DNA of 64,000 nt from Gnetum montanum (taxonomy: Eukaryota > Streptophyta > Gnetopsida > Gnetales > Gnetaceae). The stretch lies in NCBI GenBank assembly GCA_015680685.1, contig MNCI01029592.1, forward strand, positions 242,448 through 306,447, read 5' to 3'. A program made the translations under genes and the position numbers. Of the stretch, positions 23,343 through 35,594 are shown piece after piece. The notes beneath the pieces were generated by a model. The model saw only the letters and a program-made list of their open reading frames with translations. It ran no database searches and was not told the origin of the DNA. Numbering within the stretch: position 1 is the first letter of the stretch; the number at the start of each line of letters is the position of its first letter.

Positions 23343-23752
23343 ATTTCCATCCTAATTTATTATAATTGATGAACCAATGTATTGAGTGTGTTCAAGTATT
23401 TTATAATAGTTGTACCTTCAACCATTTTATATTCATATAATCACTTCTTTAAAAATAACTTATTTGTTAAGGATTTTGTTTGGTATAAAGCTTATAGCTT
23501 ATCCCACAAATCCTTAGCAAAGAAACATTGGAAACATTAAGTAATATCAAATTTGACAGACAAACAAATGGTACTTATCAATTTTAAGTTTAATTTTTTT
23601 TATTCTTTATTAGAAACTTTATCTAGCTTCATGCTTGAGATTGCAATGTGTTGATCTTTTTCAATCAAAAAATCCTCTATCTTGATCTTCCATAGTTCAT
23701 GATTGGATTAGTTGACTTTTTCAATCTCAAATTTGATTGAAGAGTTGGTCAT
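23343..23752 (-). pseudogene. C1 gag N-terminal half, broken
   Basis: The minus-strand start codon at 23752 begins MTNSSIKFEIEK, followed by NHELWKIKIEDFLIEKDQ, which is the usual beginning of a Ty1/copia gag (N-Y-x-x-W-K-x-x-M/I). The downstream part has several stops and a frameshift before the text LNTLNTLVHQL that abuts E6. It would encode the capsid protein. Confidence 0.85.
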
Positions 23753-23801
23753 GATTCTCCTACAAACACTTAGACAACAAAAAACCTATTTTTTGTGGAA
23801 C

Positions 23802-23817
23802 TTGTCTCTAATACCAA
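23802..23817 (-). other. Primer binding site of C1
   Basis: The minus strand reads TTGGTATTAGAGACAAG around here, close to the initiator-Met tRNA site TGGTATCAGAGC used by plant copia elements. It lies about 50 bases upstream of the gag start. Confidence 0.75.
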
Positions 23818-23818
23818 T

Positions 23819-24290
23819 TTTTATTCCTAGTCTTTCGCACACAATACTAATAAATTTTTTCTGGATAAAATGAAAAACAATGCAAAAATTGGCAAGACAC
23901 AAAGTTACTTTGGGAAAACCTTTAAGGTGAAAACCCTAGCAAAAATTAGTTCCTAGACTGCTAGCAGCAACATAGCTTCAAGATTGAAGTACAAAGAGAA
24001 TTAATAAATGCAATGGATAAGAATTGTAGGTGAGGATTGCATCTTAGGAAATGACAAAATTATACTATGTTATCAAGGATGCTCCCTTAGAATTCCTTAT
24101 ATATTGCTTGAGTTACAAAAATAAACCAAAAATAAAAGAGAATAAGATAATTTATTTTTGGTGTAGTTCAATAAGGAAAAAAAATAAAGGAAATATGATA
24201 TAGATAAGAATAAGATTAAAAAAATAGCATAACAGAGGAGGTAGGAATATGCACAATGGAAAAAATCAAGGTAGATTTACCTTCATCCCA
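23819..24290 (-). repeat. C1 5' LTR (right border unresolved)
   Basis: The segment before the primer site includes the text ggttttcaccttaaagg, frequent in copia U5 regions, and a TATA box on the minus strand at 24092-24106 (atatataaggaattc). No second copy of this LTR is present in the window, so the LTR start is a guess. Confidence 0.5.
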
Positions 24291-24299
24291 TCATCCACT

Positions 24300-24587
24300 T
24301 CACATTGAGATTGTCTTAGAGATACCAAACAAGTGTGGTGCCTCCAACACTTTGATGTCTGCATCGTATGTGTTAGCATGGATTGGATGATACGAACTCT
24401 GCGTGATGCATAGGTAGACTACAAGCGCATGAGCATGTTGAGTATCAAAGCATTGCATTGGTTTTTTCCACCAAATGATTGAAATGTGGCATGCATGAAT
24501 CCCATGTTGTCTTTGACCTCCTTGGGATTAACATCATTGGCACAAATTTTGCTCATAAGAAACAGAGCATCCTACAAATGCCTACCA
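24300..24587 (-). other. Unrecognised open stretch
   Basis: One minus-strand frame runs about 95 codons with only two stops, containing the text NPKEVKDNMGFMHATFQSFG and SKICANDV. It abuts the copia fragment C2 directly at about 24588. I do not recognise the family. It may be a piece of a host gene or of another element. Codon content looks protein-like, but this is weak evidence. Confidence 0.3.
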
Positions 24588-27040
24588 TAGTCTCTGATGA
24601 TGGAGGTAAACAAGATGTCAAAGTGTTAGATTTTACAAATCCTAAAAAGTAAGGAATTAAATTTACATGTGTATATGTGTATTTTTGGAAGTTATTAAAA
24701 TGTAATAACCTTTCCTAAGAAGCAAGAACTAACACTAAAAGCCCCCAAATTTCTATCCAAAAATGCAAGGCTAATTTTTTCCCAGCAAGAAGCCAATAGT
24801 TAGAAATTCAAATTTGCAATTAGTCTAGCATTGCCAACAATTAATTCAACATAAGTGAACAATTCAAACACAAAATAAATTTACTATGCAAAAAAATGGT
24901 TTATCTTGACATCACCTATGAAGTATGAAGACATACAACTTAAGATGTAAATAAAACTTCTACTTTGGATTTCATTCCTATCTTCTAAAGATGAAATTTG
25001 AGAAGATTCTTAACTAGTATGGTTCCATGTTATAAGAAATAAAAACTTGTAGAAGATATGGCTTACAAGAACTATGAAAAGAAATGCGAAGTAGGTCTAT
25101 CTCTACCTTAAGCTATGAAGGCTTGAAACCCTAATGTAGAAGAATAAAAAGGCTTGGACATCTATTTAATGTCTAAATGAATATAAACAAGGTAAGTTGG
25201 TTTCAAACTTTGCAAAGTCAAAAAATCTTAGCTCTTTGGAAGTATTGAAAAGTTTCAATAGAATCAGCTTGTAAAAACATAAAATGTAATAAACTAAAAA
25301 TTAAGGTTGTCTACATTTTGCAACAATGCACACAAACACAATGTATTGACTAAGATTGAAATTGAACTATTTTATATCACTTTGATGTGGAGATCCCAGG
25401 GATCTATATGACCATTGTATCATCCATAGCTTGTATCTATAGTACCAACTTCAGTTTTAATCATTTTCTTTTACACAATGCATGCATATAACTTTCCATC
25501 CATTTCATTCCTCACCTCTGAGATGAATCTAAATAAGATTTGAAGCTCTTATGATTTTTTGTTATAGGAAGCAAAAATTTTAGACATTTTAGAACCCACT
25601 ACTATCAACAATTTCAAATACCTATATTGGTTGAATGTGATGGAGGTACAGCTAGATGTTTCAAACAACACTTGGCAACTTTTTGATTTTCCACCTGGTA
25701 AGAAGCCTAACAATAATAAGATGACAATCTTGATGAAAGACAAACTAGATTGGTGGCAAAAGTCTAGGCAGAGAAAAAAAGGGGCTATGAAAATAATTTT
25801 TCTTTCATAATAAAGAATGAGACTATTCAAACCCTATTATCCTAGCAAGTTAGTTATCTTGGAAGCTTTACCAAATAGACATGATGAATGCCTTCTTGAA
25901 TGGTGACTTCTAGGAGTAGGCATATGCTTTATCACCTAAAGTATTTGCTATTAAAGCTAATGAAAATCTAGTGTAGAGTGAAGACTTACATAGGCAAGGC
26001 AAGCATGGTACATCAAAATTGCACAATTGATGAAATCCTCTTGCTATTTCACTTTATGAGGCCTCTTGTACATCAAACATGTTTCTAAGAGTACTGCCAA
26101 CAACAAAGCTTCAATCATTGTGGTGTATATTGATGATATCATCATCAACAGTTTGTGCAGTAGGGTAATTGATCATCACATTGCCCTTATCTTAGCAACA
26201 TGGATTGATGAGCTAGGGTATGCAAATGAATTGATGATAATTTTCTATAGCTAACTATCTACCTGATGTCATAGTCTCTAAATATATATTTTTATTGTAT
26301 GCCTAGGTGGTAAGTCTTAGCATAGCCTCTTTGGAATCAAACTTTTGATTTGCATGAACACAAGTCACATACTCTAATTGAGCTATGCCTTGTGCAATAA
26401 GATGATTAAGAAGGTAAAATATAATTTGAAGATGTATTTTGTAATATCAAATTGTTATGTTGTTGTTGAGGAGGTCATGTGGTAAGATTATAGAAAGTTG
26501 CTTGGAGCTTTTATTACGCACACACTTTATCTTATGAAATTTATATTTATGATAACCTCAAGAAATATTTTAGAATCTAAAAAAAATGAAATGAGTCATT
26601 GTAATAGATGTAAAATTATACTTTTGTTAAGTTCTCTTCAAGCTATCAGAAAATGCTCAATTTTGGTGATGCAATTTTTTGAAGTGATATTTATTAGAAA
26701 GTAAAGGTTCTGATGATAAAATTTTATTTGAAGATTTTTGCAAATGTTGGCTTTTTAAAGAATTAAATATCACATCAAACTATTCAAAAATGAGATAGAT
26801 ATGAACAATGATATTGATTGTCACTTGTTTTGCTTAATTTTTAGAAGGTAGGAAATCATGTGATTTGTAGAGGCTAAATCTCCCACTTTGTAGTAAATCC
26901 TAGCATGAAATTTGTATAGTATTTTAGCTTTCAAATACAATTGGCAATACGAAAAAATGTTGAGAAGTGAAAAAAATATAGCCAAACTAGTGGATGCCGT
27001 TCTTTCTAGAATGTGAAAGTAAAAATAATAATACTAAAGC
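24588..27040 (+). mobile_element. C2: copia pol fragment, plus strand
   Basis: This 2.45-kb block is a diverged second copy of 30398-32878 in C3. It starts in the integrase core (SDDGGK...VLDFTNPK), crosses about 0.9 kb without copia coding sense, carries RT, and ends in an A+T-rich stretch. No LTR is attached, so it is a truncated copy. Both copies share the same non-coding segments, which must therefore have been present before duplication or transposition. Confidence 0.75.
25585..26250 (+). pseudogene. C2 copia reverse transcriptase, broken
   Basis: The frame includes EPTT at the start, NTWQLFDFPPGKKP (the copia connection to RT), KLDWWQKS, QIDMMNAFLNGDF (copia DVKTAFLNG motif) and IIVVYIDDIIINS, which contains the catalytic YIDD. 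Stops and frameshifts are present. The enzyme would copy element RNA into DNA. The order integrase before RT identifies Ty1/copia. Confidence 0.85.
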
Positions 27041-28438
27041 AACATTTTCAGTTTTGTAGATGTTCAAAGTGGTTGAGCATTATGATTGGGGTGCCTATAG
27101 CAATCCTTCTTTTGTGTAAGTTTTAAATTTTCATGGTTTTATAAGCTTTCTCTTCAAGCATTCTGGTGACAATGGTGTACAATTATGTTAAAAGTGCTAA
27201 TATCTTCATCCTCTTGGCAATTTTGTTGTATGCGAATGGTGAAGGGTGTTTTGTTTTATTAATTTGTTCTTAGAAATTGCAACATGATTTGGAAAAGATG
27301 AAGATAATTTGTATTGATCAAGAATGAGTGAGAATAGTGCTATATTTTTCCAAGTGGCGATGGCCAATTTTCAATAACTTGTTTTACCAATAACTTTATG
27401 AATAATGAGGTCCGTATCAAATGCTTGTGATTGAAATTTTGAAACATCACCCATTGGTCTTAGATTGATTCATTGGAAACTTAGATTACTTTTGTTGTTG
27501 AAGAACTATCTGGGCTTCTTTTACCATTTCTCATTATATACAACTTCTAGGAAGCTCTTGGATTGGAGCTTGACTCCTTCACGTAATATTTTCTTTTGTT
27601 ACATGTAATAGTATTTCCATATAATTAAGCCACTTAGTTTCAAGGTGATGGTTATTTGCAACCAAATCCAATATTTTGCAACCTGATAGCCTGCCAATGC
27701 AACCACATACTAGATGTTGTAATGTACTCATAATCACAAACAATCCAAACTAAATTCTTTGATAGAACTTTACATTGAAATATTTATCTTTACATGATAG
27801 TTGTTTTTCTTGCTACATCCTTATAAATTTCCTTTGACATCATTAATACAACACATATATGCATGGTAGTTGGACTAGAACCCTTAGGTGCACATGATAA
27901 AACTTGGGCAATGCAAATATAGAATGCCCTCGCTAGAAAAATAAGACTTTATGCTTTGTGAACTAGTGATAGAATTGGTAGTTTTTTTATGTCAAAAAAT
28001 GAAAAATAAAAATTGTTCACCCACAATGATAGGTGCTAGATATACCATATTGAAAACTATCATTGGAAACATGTAAGAATTTTGAAAGATTCAAGACCTT
28101 AGAGTTGACATGTTTAGAACTTCATATAAGTTTATCTTGACTATAGGTTTATATATTATTTCTTAAATTTTCTATATCATTTTTCTAGATAAAGAGTGAA
28201 ATCAATAGCAATTAATACAATTTTTTTTATATAAAAAATAATACACAAGTAAAAAGATCTTATGGTAATCATTGTAGTCTTTTCACTTTGTTGGGGCCCA
28301 TCTTTATTAGAATTACATTCCCATTCTTACTAATCAATGGCTAAACCTGTAGTTAGTTTTCTTAGCATGACATTTTAAGGATTTCATCTTATGTGTTTTA
28401 CTTTTATGGTTTGTTGACATTGTGCATCCCATGCATTA
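27041..28438. other. A+T-rich spacer between C2 and C3
   Basis: No reading frame or known repeat end is visible. Similarity between C2 and C3 stops at its left edge. It may be old host sequence or decayed element sequence. Confidence 0.45.
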
Positions 28439-29260
28439 TGGTGGGAGCTTAGGATATGATACTATAGATTGCAAAATGTGGATAAGTGATCATTGCCTTT
28501 GTCATCATCTCATCAGGATTTTTTCTAACAACACCAACATCATCCATATTGGGAACATATAACATTATTACTAGTCAAAAATGGAAAGGATATTCTTGAT
28601 GTATTTTTAGTGCCATATAGGTTGTTATGCAATGCCCAGGTGTCTTCACACTATCATGGTATCATGATGCTATGTCATCATCTATCTTATGCATTTATTC
28701 TATTGACTAAATTTGCAAATTTAGGTTTCATGAATATGGTTTGAATTAGGTTTTCATAGCTTCCTATTTTGATAATATTTTCTTTCCTATCTAGATGGGA
28801 TTCCTCTCCTATTCTTGGAGGATTATTTTAGCTACTCATAAGTTGAATTCTAAGATGCTAATTTAGCTAAGTTCCTTCAAAATTTAGTCTATGTTATATA
28901 GTTCATTAGAGGAGGAATCTCATGGTGAATGTAAGGGCTAAAATGTTGCTACACTATATTTGGCCCTTACAGGAATTGTTTAAATACCTGGTCAGCTTTA
29001 GGTCAAGTACATTGAAAGGTAAATACTCTCTAGGAGAAATAAAAAGACTATGAACTCTTCCACCGATATTTGTTTTATTTAAGTTTTCATTTCTTCATGT
29101 TACTCTTGCAATCTTAATTTTTATTTTCCTCTTTTGTTTATTTTAGATACCCAATCCTCATTTTAGTGATTAAAAATCTCTACCCAGGGGAAAAATGAAT
29201 CTTCCATTTGTTCACATAAACTCTTGGCTGATTTCCCTATTAGCTTTTTCCATTTGAACA
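28439..29260 (+). repeat. C3 5' LTR
   Basis: It begins tggtgggagctta (compare tgttgggagtgac in the 3' copy) and ends tttgaaca. Shared internal landmarks with 33884-34678 are the block 'tgatactataga' near 28457, 'gcccaggtgtcttcac' near 28636, and the R-like block 'tttggcccttacaggaa' near 28960. The two copies are perhaps 70 percent alike by eye. Confidence 0.75.
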
Positions 29261-29274
29261 TGTTATTAGAGCAA
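29261..29274 (+). other. Primer binding site of C3
   Basis: The text tgttattagagcaa follows the LTR end and resembles the initiator-Met tRNA site TGGTATCAGAGC, with two transition-type changes and one other. Confidence 0.6.
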
Positions 29275-30090
29275 AGTGTGTATTAGAGCTATGAATACAT
29301 GTTTGCAAGTGAGTAGAATATGTTAAAAAGCATAGATAAAAGTTTAAGGAGAATAATTTTAAGATGATTTTTGAGGTCAATGCTCTTGACTAAGCTAGAT
29401 GAATATAAAAAAGCTTACAAACTCATTTATTTGCTATGGTAAATTAGGAATTTACTAATTTTGGAAAATTTTGACTTAGAAGACAAGATTGTAACAAATA
29501 TGGCTTTTGTTTTTAATAATTAAGATGAAGAGTTTACTACATTCATTTTGAGAAAACTACATTTTAAATGAATAATTAAAATGAGAACTAAAAGTTTAAT
29601 GACATCTATAAAGTTAAGAATTAGTTGCAACTGATGATGAATCTAGTATGATTTGAAGCATTTTGCAAAAAAAACAAAATGCAAGCTATGTATAGTATAA
29701 CAATCAGACTTTCCTAACAAGGCTATGTAGCCTTTAGATAATAGAAGGCGCAAAAATGTTGTCTTCCTGAGGAAGACCAATAACATTCTATGAGTTGATG
29801 GAGATGGATAAGAAAGTGGATGACTTTGATACATTCTAGAAAATGTTGAAGGCACTGCTTATTATATACAAGATATTAAAAAGTCCTTGCAGCTTTAGCA
29901 TAAGAAGTTACCCTATCAAGAATTAACTAAGCTACTTTAACAAGAAGAAGTAGAGTAAGAACTAAAAGATAATTGATCAATTGATGTCAATGCTTGTATT
30001 GCTAATAGCAAGGGCAAATGTTCAAAGGTGAATCCATTTGACAAATTTGGAAGAAGAAGGAAAACCATGATTGTATCAAAGTGACTCAAC
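29275..30090 (+). pseudogene. C3 gag region, heavily decayed
   Basis: The region sits where gag belongs, between primer site and integrase. Only short frames remain, for example EDKIVTNMAFVF. I can not identify a capsid domain or zinc knuckle with confidence. The assignment rests on position. Confidence 0.4.
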
Positions 30091-30099
30091 AAGCTTGAA

Positions 30100-30440
30100 C
30101 TTTGATAAAACAAAATTTGGCTCTTGATTGTAGAAGTTTCCAGTCTGGGAAGCAATGCTATGAAGCATTTCACAATAGAAATAGGACAAAGAATTTATTA
30201 TCCACTAAGATTTTTTGGGATCCAACTAAATTTCAACCAGTCAATGGCTGTTTATATTTGTTACTTTTGTTGATGAATTCTTTAAGAAAACATGGGTATA
30301 TTTGATAGAGCTTAAATCTAAAACCTTTGAGAAGTTTAAGGGTCATGACACTTTGCGGAAAATGTAAAGGAGCATAAAATTAATGTATTATGGTCTAATG
30401 ATGGAGGCAAATAAGATGGCAAAGTGTTAGATTTTGCAAA
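30100..30440 (+). pseudogene. C3 integrase fragment, broken
   Basis: The text CRSFQSGKQ (GAG-pre-integrase to integrase), then VTFVDEFFKKTWVYLIELKSK is the copia integrase core with the first catalytic Asp in VDEF, in place of the usual VDDF. NDGGK and VLDFANPK follow, corresponding to the SDNG/SDGG region. After a decayed 'KFTCVY' the copia sequence stops, and a non-copia segment shared with C2 follows. Confidence 0.8.
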
Positions 30441-31370
30441 TCCTAAAAGAGAAAGGTATTACATTTATATGTGTATATTCATATTTGCAAAAGTTAAAAA
30501 AAAACTAATGCCCTTTACTAAGAAGCAAGAACTAACACCCAAAGTCCCCAAATTGCTATCCAAAAGTGCCAAGGCTAATCCTTTTTTTTCCAACAACCAA
30601 CCAACCATCATCACAAATTCATACTCACAATTAGTCTTGCATTGCAATAATTAATTTAAAACAAGTGATTAGTTACAAACACAGAAAAATCTACTATGAA
30701 AATGAATTGTTTATCTTGACATCACCTATGAATTACAAAGACATACAACCTCAAATTTAAATAAAGCTTCTGCTTTGGATTTCATTTCTTGCTTTTGAAG
30801 ATGAAATTTGAGAAGATTTTTAATTAGTATGGTTTTTTGTTATAATAAATAAAAAATTCTAGAAGATATGGCTTACAAGAATTGTAAAGTAAGTCTATAT
30901 CCACCTTAAGCTATGAAGGCTCAAAACCCTCATGTGAAAGAAGAAAAAGGCTTGGACATCTATTTAATATCTAAATGAATATAAACAAGGTAAGTTGGTT
31001 TCAAACTTTGCAGTAGTCAAATAGTCTTAACTCTTTGGAAGTATAGAAACTAGTAGTAGAATTGGCCTATTAAAAAATAAAATGAAGTAAGATAAAAATT
31101 AATGATATCTACATTTTGCAACAATGCACACGAACACATGTAAACTAAGATGGAAATTAAACTAGTTTATATCACTTTGATGTGGAGATCCTAGAAATCT
31201 ATTAGACCAAGTTCAATTTTAATCATTTTCTTTTACACAATGCATGCATATAACTTTCCATTCATTTCACTCCTCACTTCTGAGATGAAACTAGATAAGA
31301 TTTGAAGCTACTATGATTTTATGTTACAGGAAGCAAAAAATTTTAGACATTTTAGAACTAAATGCTATCA
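30441..31370 (+). other. Non-coding segment inside copia pol, shared with C2
   Basis: The expected integrase C-terminal half is absent here. In its place is A+T-rich sequence which is present in the same position in C2 (about 24640-25580). It ends with the splice-acceptor-like text 'tatgttacag' at about 31329 just before the RT frame starts. It may be an old insertion common to both copies. Confidence 0.5.
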
Positions 31371-32000
31371 ACAATTTCAAAGACCTATAATGGCTGGATG
31401 CCATGGAGATGGAGCTAGATGTTCAAAAACAACACTTCGTATCTTTTTGAGTTCCCACCTCGTAAGAAGCTTGACAATAATAAGATGGGAATCTTGATGA
31501 AAGACAAACTAGATTGGTGGCAAAAGTCTATGCAGAGAAAAAGGGACTATGAAAAAGCTTTTGCTTTCACAACAATGAATGAGACTATTCAAACCCTATT
31601 GTCCTAGCAAGTTAGTTTTCTTGGAAGCTATGCCATATGGACATGATGAATGCCTTCTTGAATGGTTTCTTTTAGGATGAGACATATATGTTATTGCCAA
31701 AAGGTTTTGCTATTAAAGTTCATGAAAATTTAGTGTAGAGTGAAGATTTACACAAGCAAGGCAAGCATGATACACTTGAGTAATTTACAAAATCCTTTTA
31801 TTATTTTGCTTCAGGAGATCTCTTGTACATCGAACATGTTTCAAAGAGTGTTGCCAACAACAAAGCTATAATCCTTGTGGTGTATATTGATGGTATCATG
31901 ATCAAAAGTTTGTGCAATAGGTTAATTTATCATCACATTGCCCTTATCTTAACAACATGAGCTAATGAGCTAAGGTTGGAAAATGAATTGATGATCATTT
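31371..32000 (+). pseudogene. C3 reverse transcriptase, broken
   Basis: The frame gives FEFPPRKKLDNNK, KLDWWQKSMQRKRDYEKAF, TTMNETIQTLLS and, after frameshifts, a copy of the VVYIDG region where C2 has VVYIDD. So the second catalytic Asp is Gly. These are the usual copia RT blocks in order. Confidence 0.82.
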
Positions 32001-33470
32001 TTTGTAGCTAACTGTCTACCTGATGGCATAGTCTCTAAATGTATATTTCTATTGTATGCCTAGGTGGCAAGTCTTAGCGTAGACTCTTTACAATCAAACT
32101 TGTGACTTACACAAACACAGGTCACATACTCTAATTGAGCTATGCCTTGTGCAATATGATGATTGAGAAGGTAAAATATAAATTGAACATGTATTTTGAA
32201 ATATCAAATTGTTATTTTGTTGTTGAGGAGGTCTATGTGTTAAGATTATAGCAGGTTGATTGGAGCTTCTATTACACACAAAGAGAATTTATCTTATGAA
32301 ATTTATATTTCTGAAAACCTTAAGAAATTTTTTAGAATTTTTTAAAATGAAATAAGTCACTACAATAGATGTATAATTATAGTTTTTTTGAGTTCTTTCC
32401 AAGTTAGAAAATGTGACACTTCTGGTGATGCAATTTTATGAAGTGATATTTATCAGAATGTAGAGTTTCTAATGATAAAATTTTATTTGAAGGTTTCAGC
32501 AGATGTTAGCTTTCTAAAGAATAAAAAATCACACGAAATTGTTCAGAAATGAGAGGTATATGAACAATTATATTGCCTGTCACTTGTTTTGTTGAATTTT
32601 TAGGCAGTAGCAAATCATGAAATTTGCAGAGGCTAAATCTCCCAATTTGTATTAGATCCTTGCAGGAAATTTGGACAGTATTTCAGCTTTCAAATGCAAC
32701 CGGAAGAACTGAAAAATGTTAAGAAATGAGAAAGATACATGCTTGCATGAAATTTGGACAGTATTTCAGCTTTCAAATGCAATTGGAAGTACTGAAAAAT
32801 GTTGAGAAATAAAAAAGATATGGCCAAACCAGTGGATGCCATTTTTTCAAGAATGTGAAAGCAAAAATAGTAATAGTTATTTTTTATGATGGTTGGCTAT
32901 GAAAAGTGGTGAACGTGGGAAATTGGTGATTAGGTGATGAGATTATGATAAAAGGTGATGTAACGGTGATAGTTTAGTGATTTAATAGTGATAAAATGGT
33001 GAAAACAATTTGATGGTGAAAAAAATTGGAGCTTCAATGGCTCTTCATGAGCGATCATGGCTCACATATTTATGCTCCATTTGAGGATTGGAGACTATGG
33101 GCAATTCACTTAGTAGTCTTGCGACCATGACATTGGGCCATGTTAGAATCATTGGAGTCCTTGTTTTTGGGCTTAGAATTAATAATTTTGGCCAGGAGAC
33201 CCATTACTAGTTGGATAGACTCTGTCACAGAAAATAAATAGTTATGGTCATAACACTGGGCCAAGAGATAACTCTACTACTTGGTTGGGCTTTGTCACAG
33301 AAAATAAATAGTTATGGTCATAATAAAGAATTGCCATGACATGAATTGTTTTAACATTGGTTTTCATTTTTTTCTCTTCAACAGGAAAATATTGTCCATA
33401 AAAAAGTTAAGAGTTCAATTATAATGAACCAATTTTGGGATTTTATTAATTTAAGAAAGAAAAATATTCT
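32001..33470 (+). repeat. C3 non-coding segment with two tandem duplications
   Basis: Up to 32878 the sequence matches C2. Within it a unit of about 78 bp is duplicated in C3 only (around 32668-32823, text 'ggacagtatttcagctttc' twice). A second tandem pair at about 33200-33325 repeats 'cacagaaaataaatagttat'. A stretch rich in 'tggtga' lies at 32935-33030. No coding frame is visible. Confidence 0.6.
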
Positions 33471-33477
33471 CTCAGCC

Positions 33478-33870
33478 AATGTTCAGCTAGCAGGTACAAG
33501 TGTTGTTTTCTTGAGTTAGAAACTAGATACAATTTCACTCTCTTCAGCAGCAGCAGAAAATAGGGCTACTATTGCTACCTACATAGAAATCAAGTGGCTT
33601 AAACAATTGTTGAAATATATGGGCAAGTAGATTGACATCCATGTCATTTTATTCTATGACAATCATAGCATGTTGAAGCTGGTGATGAACTCTCTATTTC
33701 ATGAAAGAAAAAAGGACACTTAAGTGCATGTCCATTTCATTTGCATTTTCTATGTGGATGGAATTATTGACATGCAATATATTTACAAATCTTCATGAAG
33801 ATATTGTGGATGGTATGCCAAAGGCTCTTGCATGATCTTCATTTAAAAAATCTAAGCAATCTTTAAAATT
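33478..33870 (+). pseudogene. C3 RNase H, broken
   Basis: The text TISLSSAAAENRATIATYIEIKWLK is close to the copia RNase H consensus S-L-S-S-A-E-A-E-Y, with the catalytic Glu of SAEAE replaced by Ala. FYDNHSMLKL (Asp), FHERKKDT and HVHFI follow. It ends 13 bases before the 3' LTR, as usual for copia. Confidence 0.85.
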
Positions 33871-33883
33871 AGTTATTAATGAC

Positions 33884-34678
33884 TGTTGGGAGTGACATGC
33901 GTCAAGGTGTAAGAGGGTACTATACATGATAACATGTGGATAGATTATTATCACCTAAATACTTAGTTTGTTAAGATTTTTTTAATGAGTCATCCAGACT
34001 AGAGCAAGTGTGAAGTTACAATTGATCAAAGATTGAAAATATGCTTTTGGGTTATTTGAATTCCATTTAGGCCATGTTGTCAACGCCTAGGTGCCTCTAC
34101 ATCATTGTTTCATAATCATGCCATGACCTATTTTATGCATTTATTTTTAGGGTAAGTTTGTAAATTTAGAGCACTTGATTACACCTTAAATTAGGCTTTC
34201 ATTTTGATGGGATTTTCTAACTTGTTTTGATGGGATTACATTTTTGTTCTTATAAGGTTATTTTACTCTTCTCCTAAGCTAAATTCTAGAGAGGTAATGT
34301 AGGTGGAGTGGTGGGGAATCTAGATTATAGTTGGAAGTCCTATTTTAGAAAAGTCTCATGATGGAAGTAAGTGTTAAAATGGTACCATATCATACTTGGC
34401 CCTTTTGGAAGTTTTATACACACCTACTTGAACTTTAGCCCAAGTACACAGAAGGCTAATGCTCTATGTGAGCAATAATAAGACTTTTAGCTCTTCTACT
34501 TATGTTTCTCTCATGTAAGCTTTCCTTCTTGTAACTCTTGTGAGTTTCATTATTATATTTAGGATGGTCTCTCCTCATTCCAAGGATAGATTTTTCTGTT
34601 TAGTGAAAAGGATGATTATTCCATTTTTCACATGAGATCTTGGTTGATTAACCATCATTAACTTTTGCCATTTTAACA
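33884..34678 (+). repeat. C3 3' LTR
   Basis: It starts tgttgggagtgac directly after RNase H and ends ttttaaca. See the 5' LTR for shared landmarks. Confidence 0.75.
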
Positions 34679-35590
34679 TGGTCTTCCTTCTCTTCAGTTT
34701 CCTTCTAAAGCACTTTTAGACAAGAGTGATTTCCTTTTAATTGAATTAACAATGTGGTAACTTAGTGGTTAAGACCTTAGCATGGGAACTTTAGGTTACA
34801 TGTTCAATTGCAGTAGGCAACACTGAGTTATGTATTTTACAAAAAAGAAAAGCAATACTATAAAAGAAATCCTGAAACTACTATATTTGATAAATCTAAG
34901 AGAGCTTTAGTGGATGTAAGTAAAAATTTAATTTTAGTTTCATTAAATGTAGAGAAACCATTTTAGCATATCTTCCTTTCTTGTCTCTCTTGTAAGTAAA
35001 ACCCTTGAATGTCTTCTAGACATTTGTATATTACAATAGTTTAAAATATCTCATGAATAAGTCTAACAACATTAACCTCCATGTAGTTCAACTTTGAAAT
35101 ATAATATTTGATGGTGGATGATGTTCTTTTACTATTTTCCTTCCCTTAATAAACAATTTTAGATGAACAATATCTAGCTTCTATTGAATATAACAAACCA
35201 TGTTAGCTTTTCTTTGTTCATGTTCTCTCCTATGCACACAACCTCAACTTCTTCGTAACATATTTTATTTCTTGTAGCGGTAGAGAATATATTAGTAATA
35301 ATTCTTTTATTTCTTCATCCTTAAATGCCAAGATAATATTTAAGCCAAATAATGATACAAGCATGCCAAGCACTAGAACTTCTAACCATGTTGACCTTAA
35401 ATGCAATTAATGTTTAACATGGAAGAGTGGACTTTGGATGTTGCTCTTATATTCTTTTCCTTCACTCTTTGATAGGATTTTGTTGTCTATATCCCTTTAC
35501 ATTTTTGTATAGGTTTTCTTAGGAATTCCTCGCTCATCATGCTTGCAAAGGAATGTGTTCATGTTTAATGAGACAAGAATAGGAATCATG
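34679..35590. other. A+T-rich spacer between C3 and E3
   Basis: I see no reading frame of note and no LTR border. The upstream half of the E3 LTR should lie at its right edge but is missing or unrecognisable. Confidence 0.45.
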
Positions 35591-35594
35591 GCTC

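Larger units (their letters stand above)
21700..24290 (-). mobile_element. C1: Ty1/copia element fragment (5' part), minus strand
   Basis: C1 keeps, on the minus strand, a presumed 5' LTR, a primer binding site, gag and protease up to the gag-pre-integrase region, and is lost beyond about 21700. The gag is split by solo LTR E6 at 22484-23342. The two gag halves join in frame when E6 and its duplication are removed. The right border is not resolved. Confidence 0.75.
28439..34678 (+). mobile_element. C3: copia element with both LTRs, plus strand
   Basis: C3 is 6.2 kb with diverged LTRs (822 and 795 bp), a primer binding site, a decayed gag region, integrase, RT and RNase H on the plus strand. 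The five bases outside the two ends (catta and tggtc) do not match, so the ends may be imprecise or the copy rearranged. LTR divergence is high, so the insertion is old. Confidence 0.75.
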
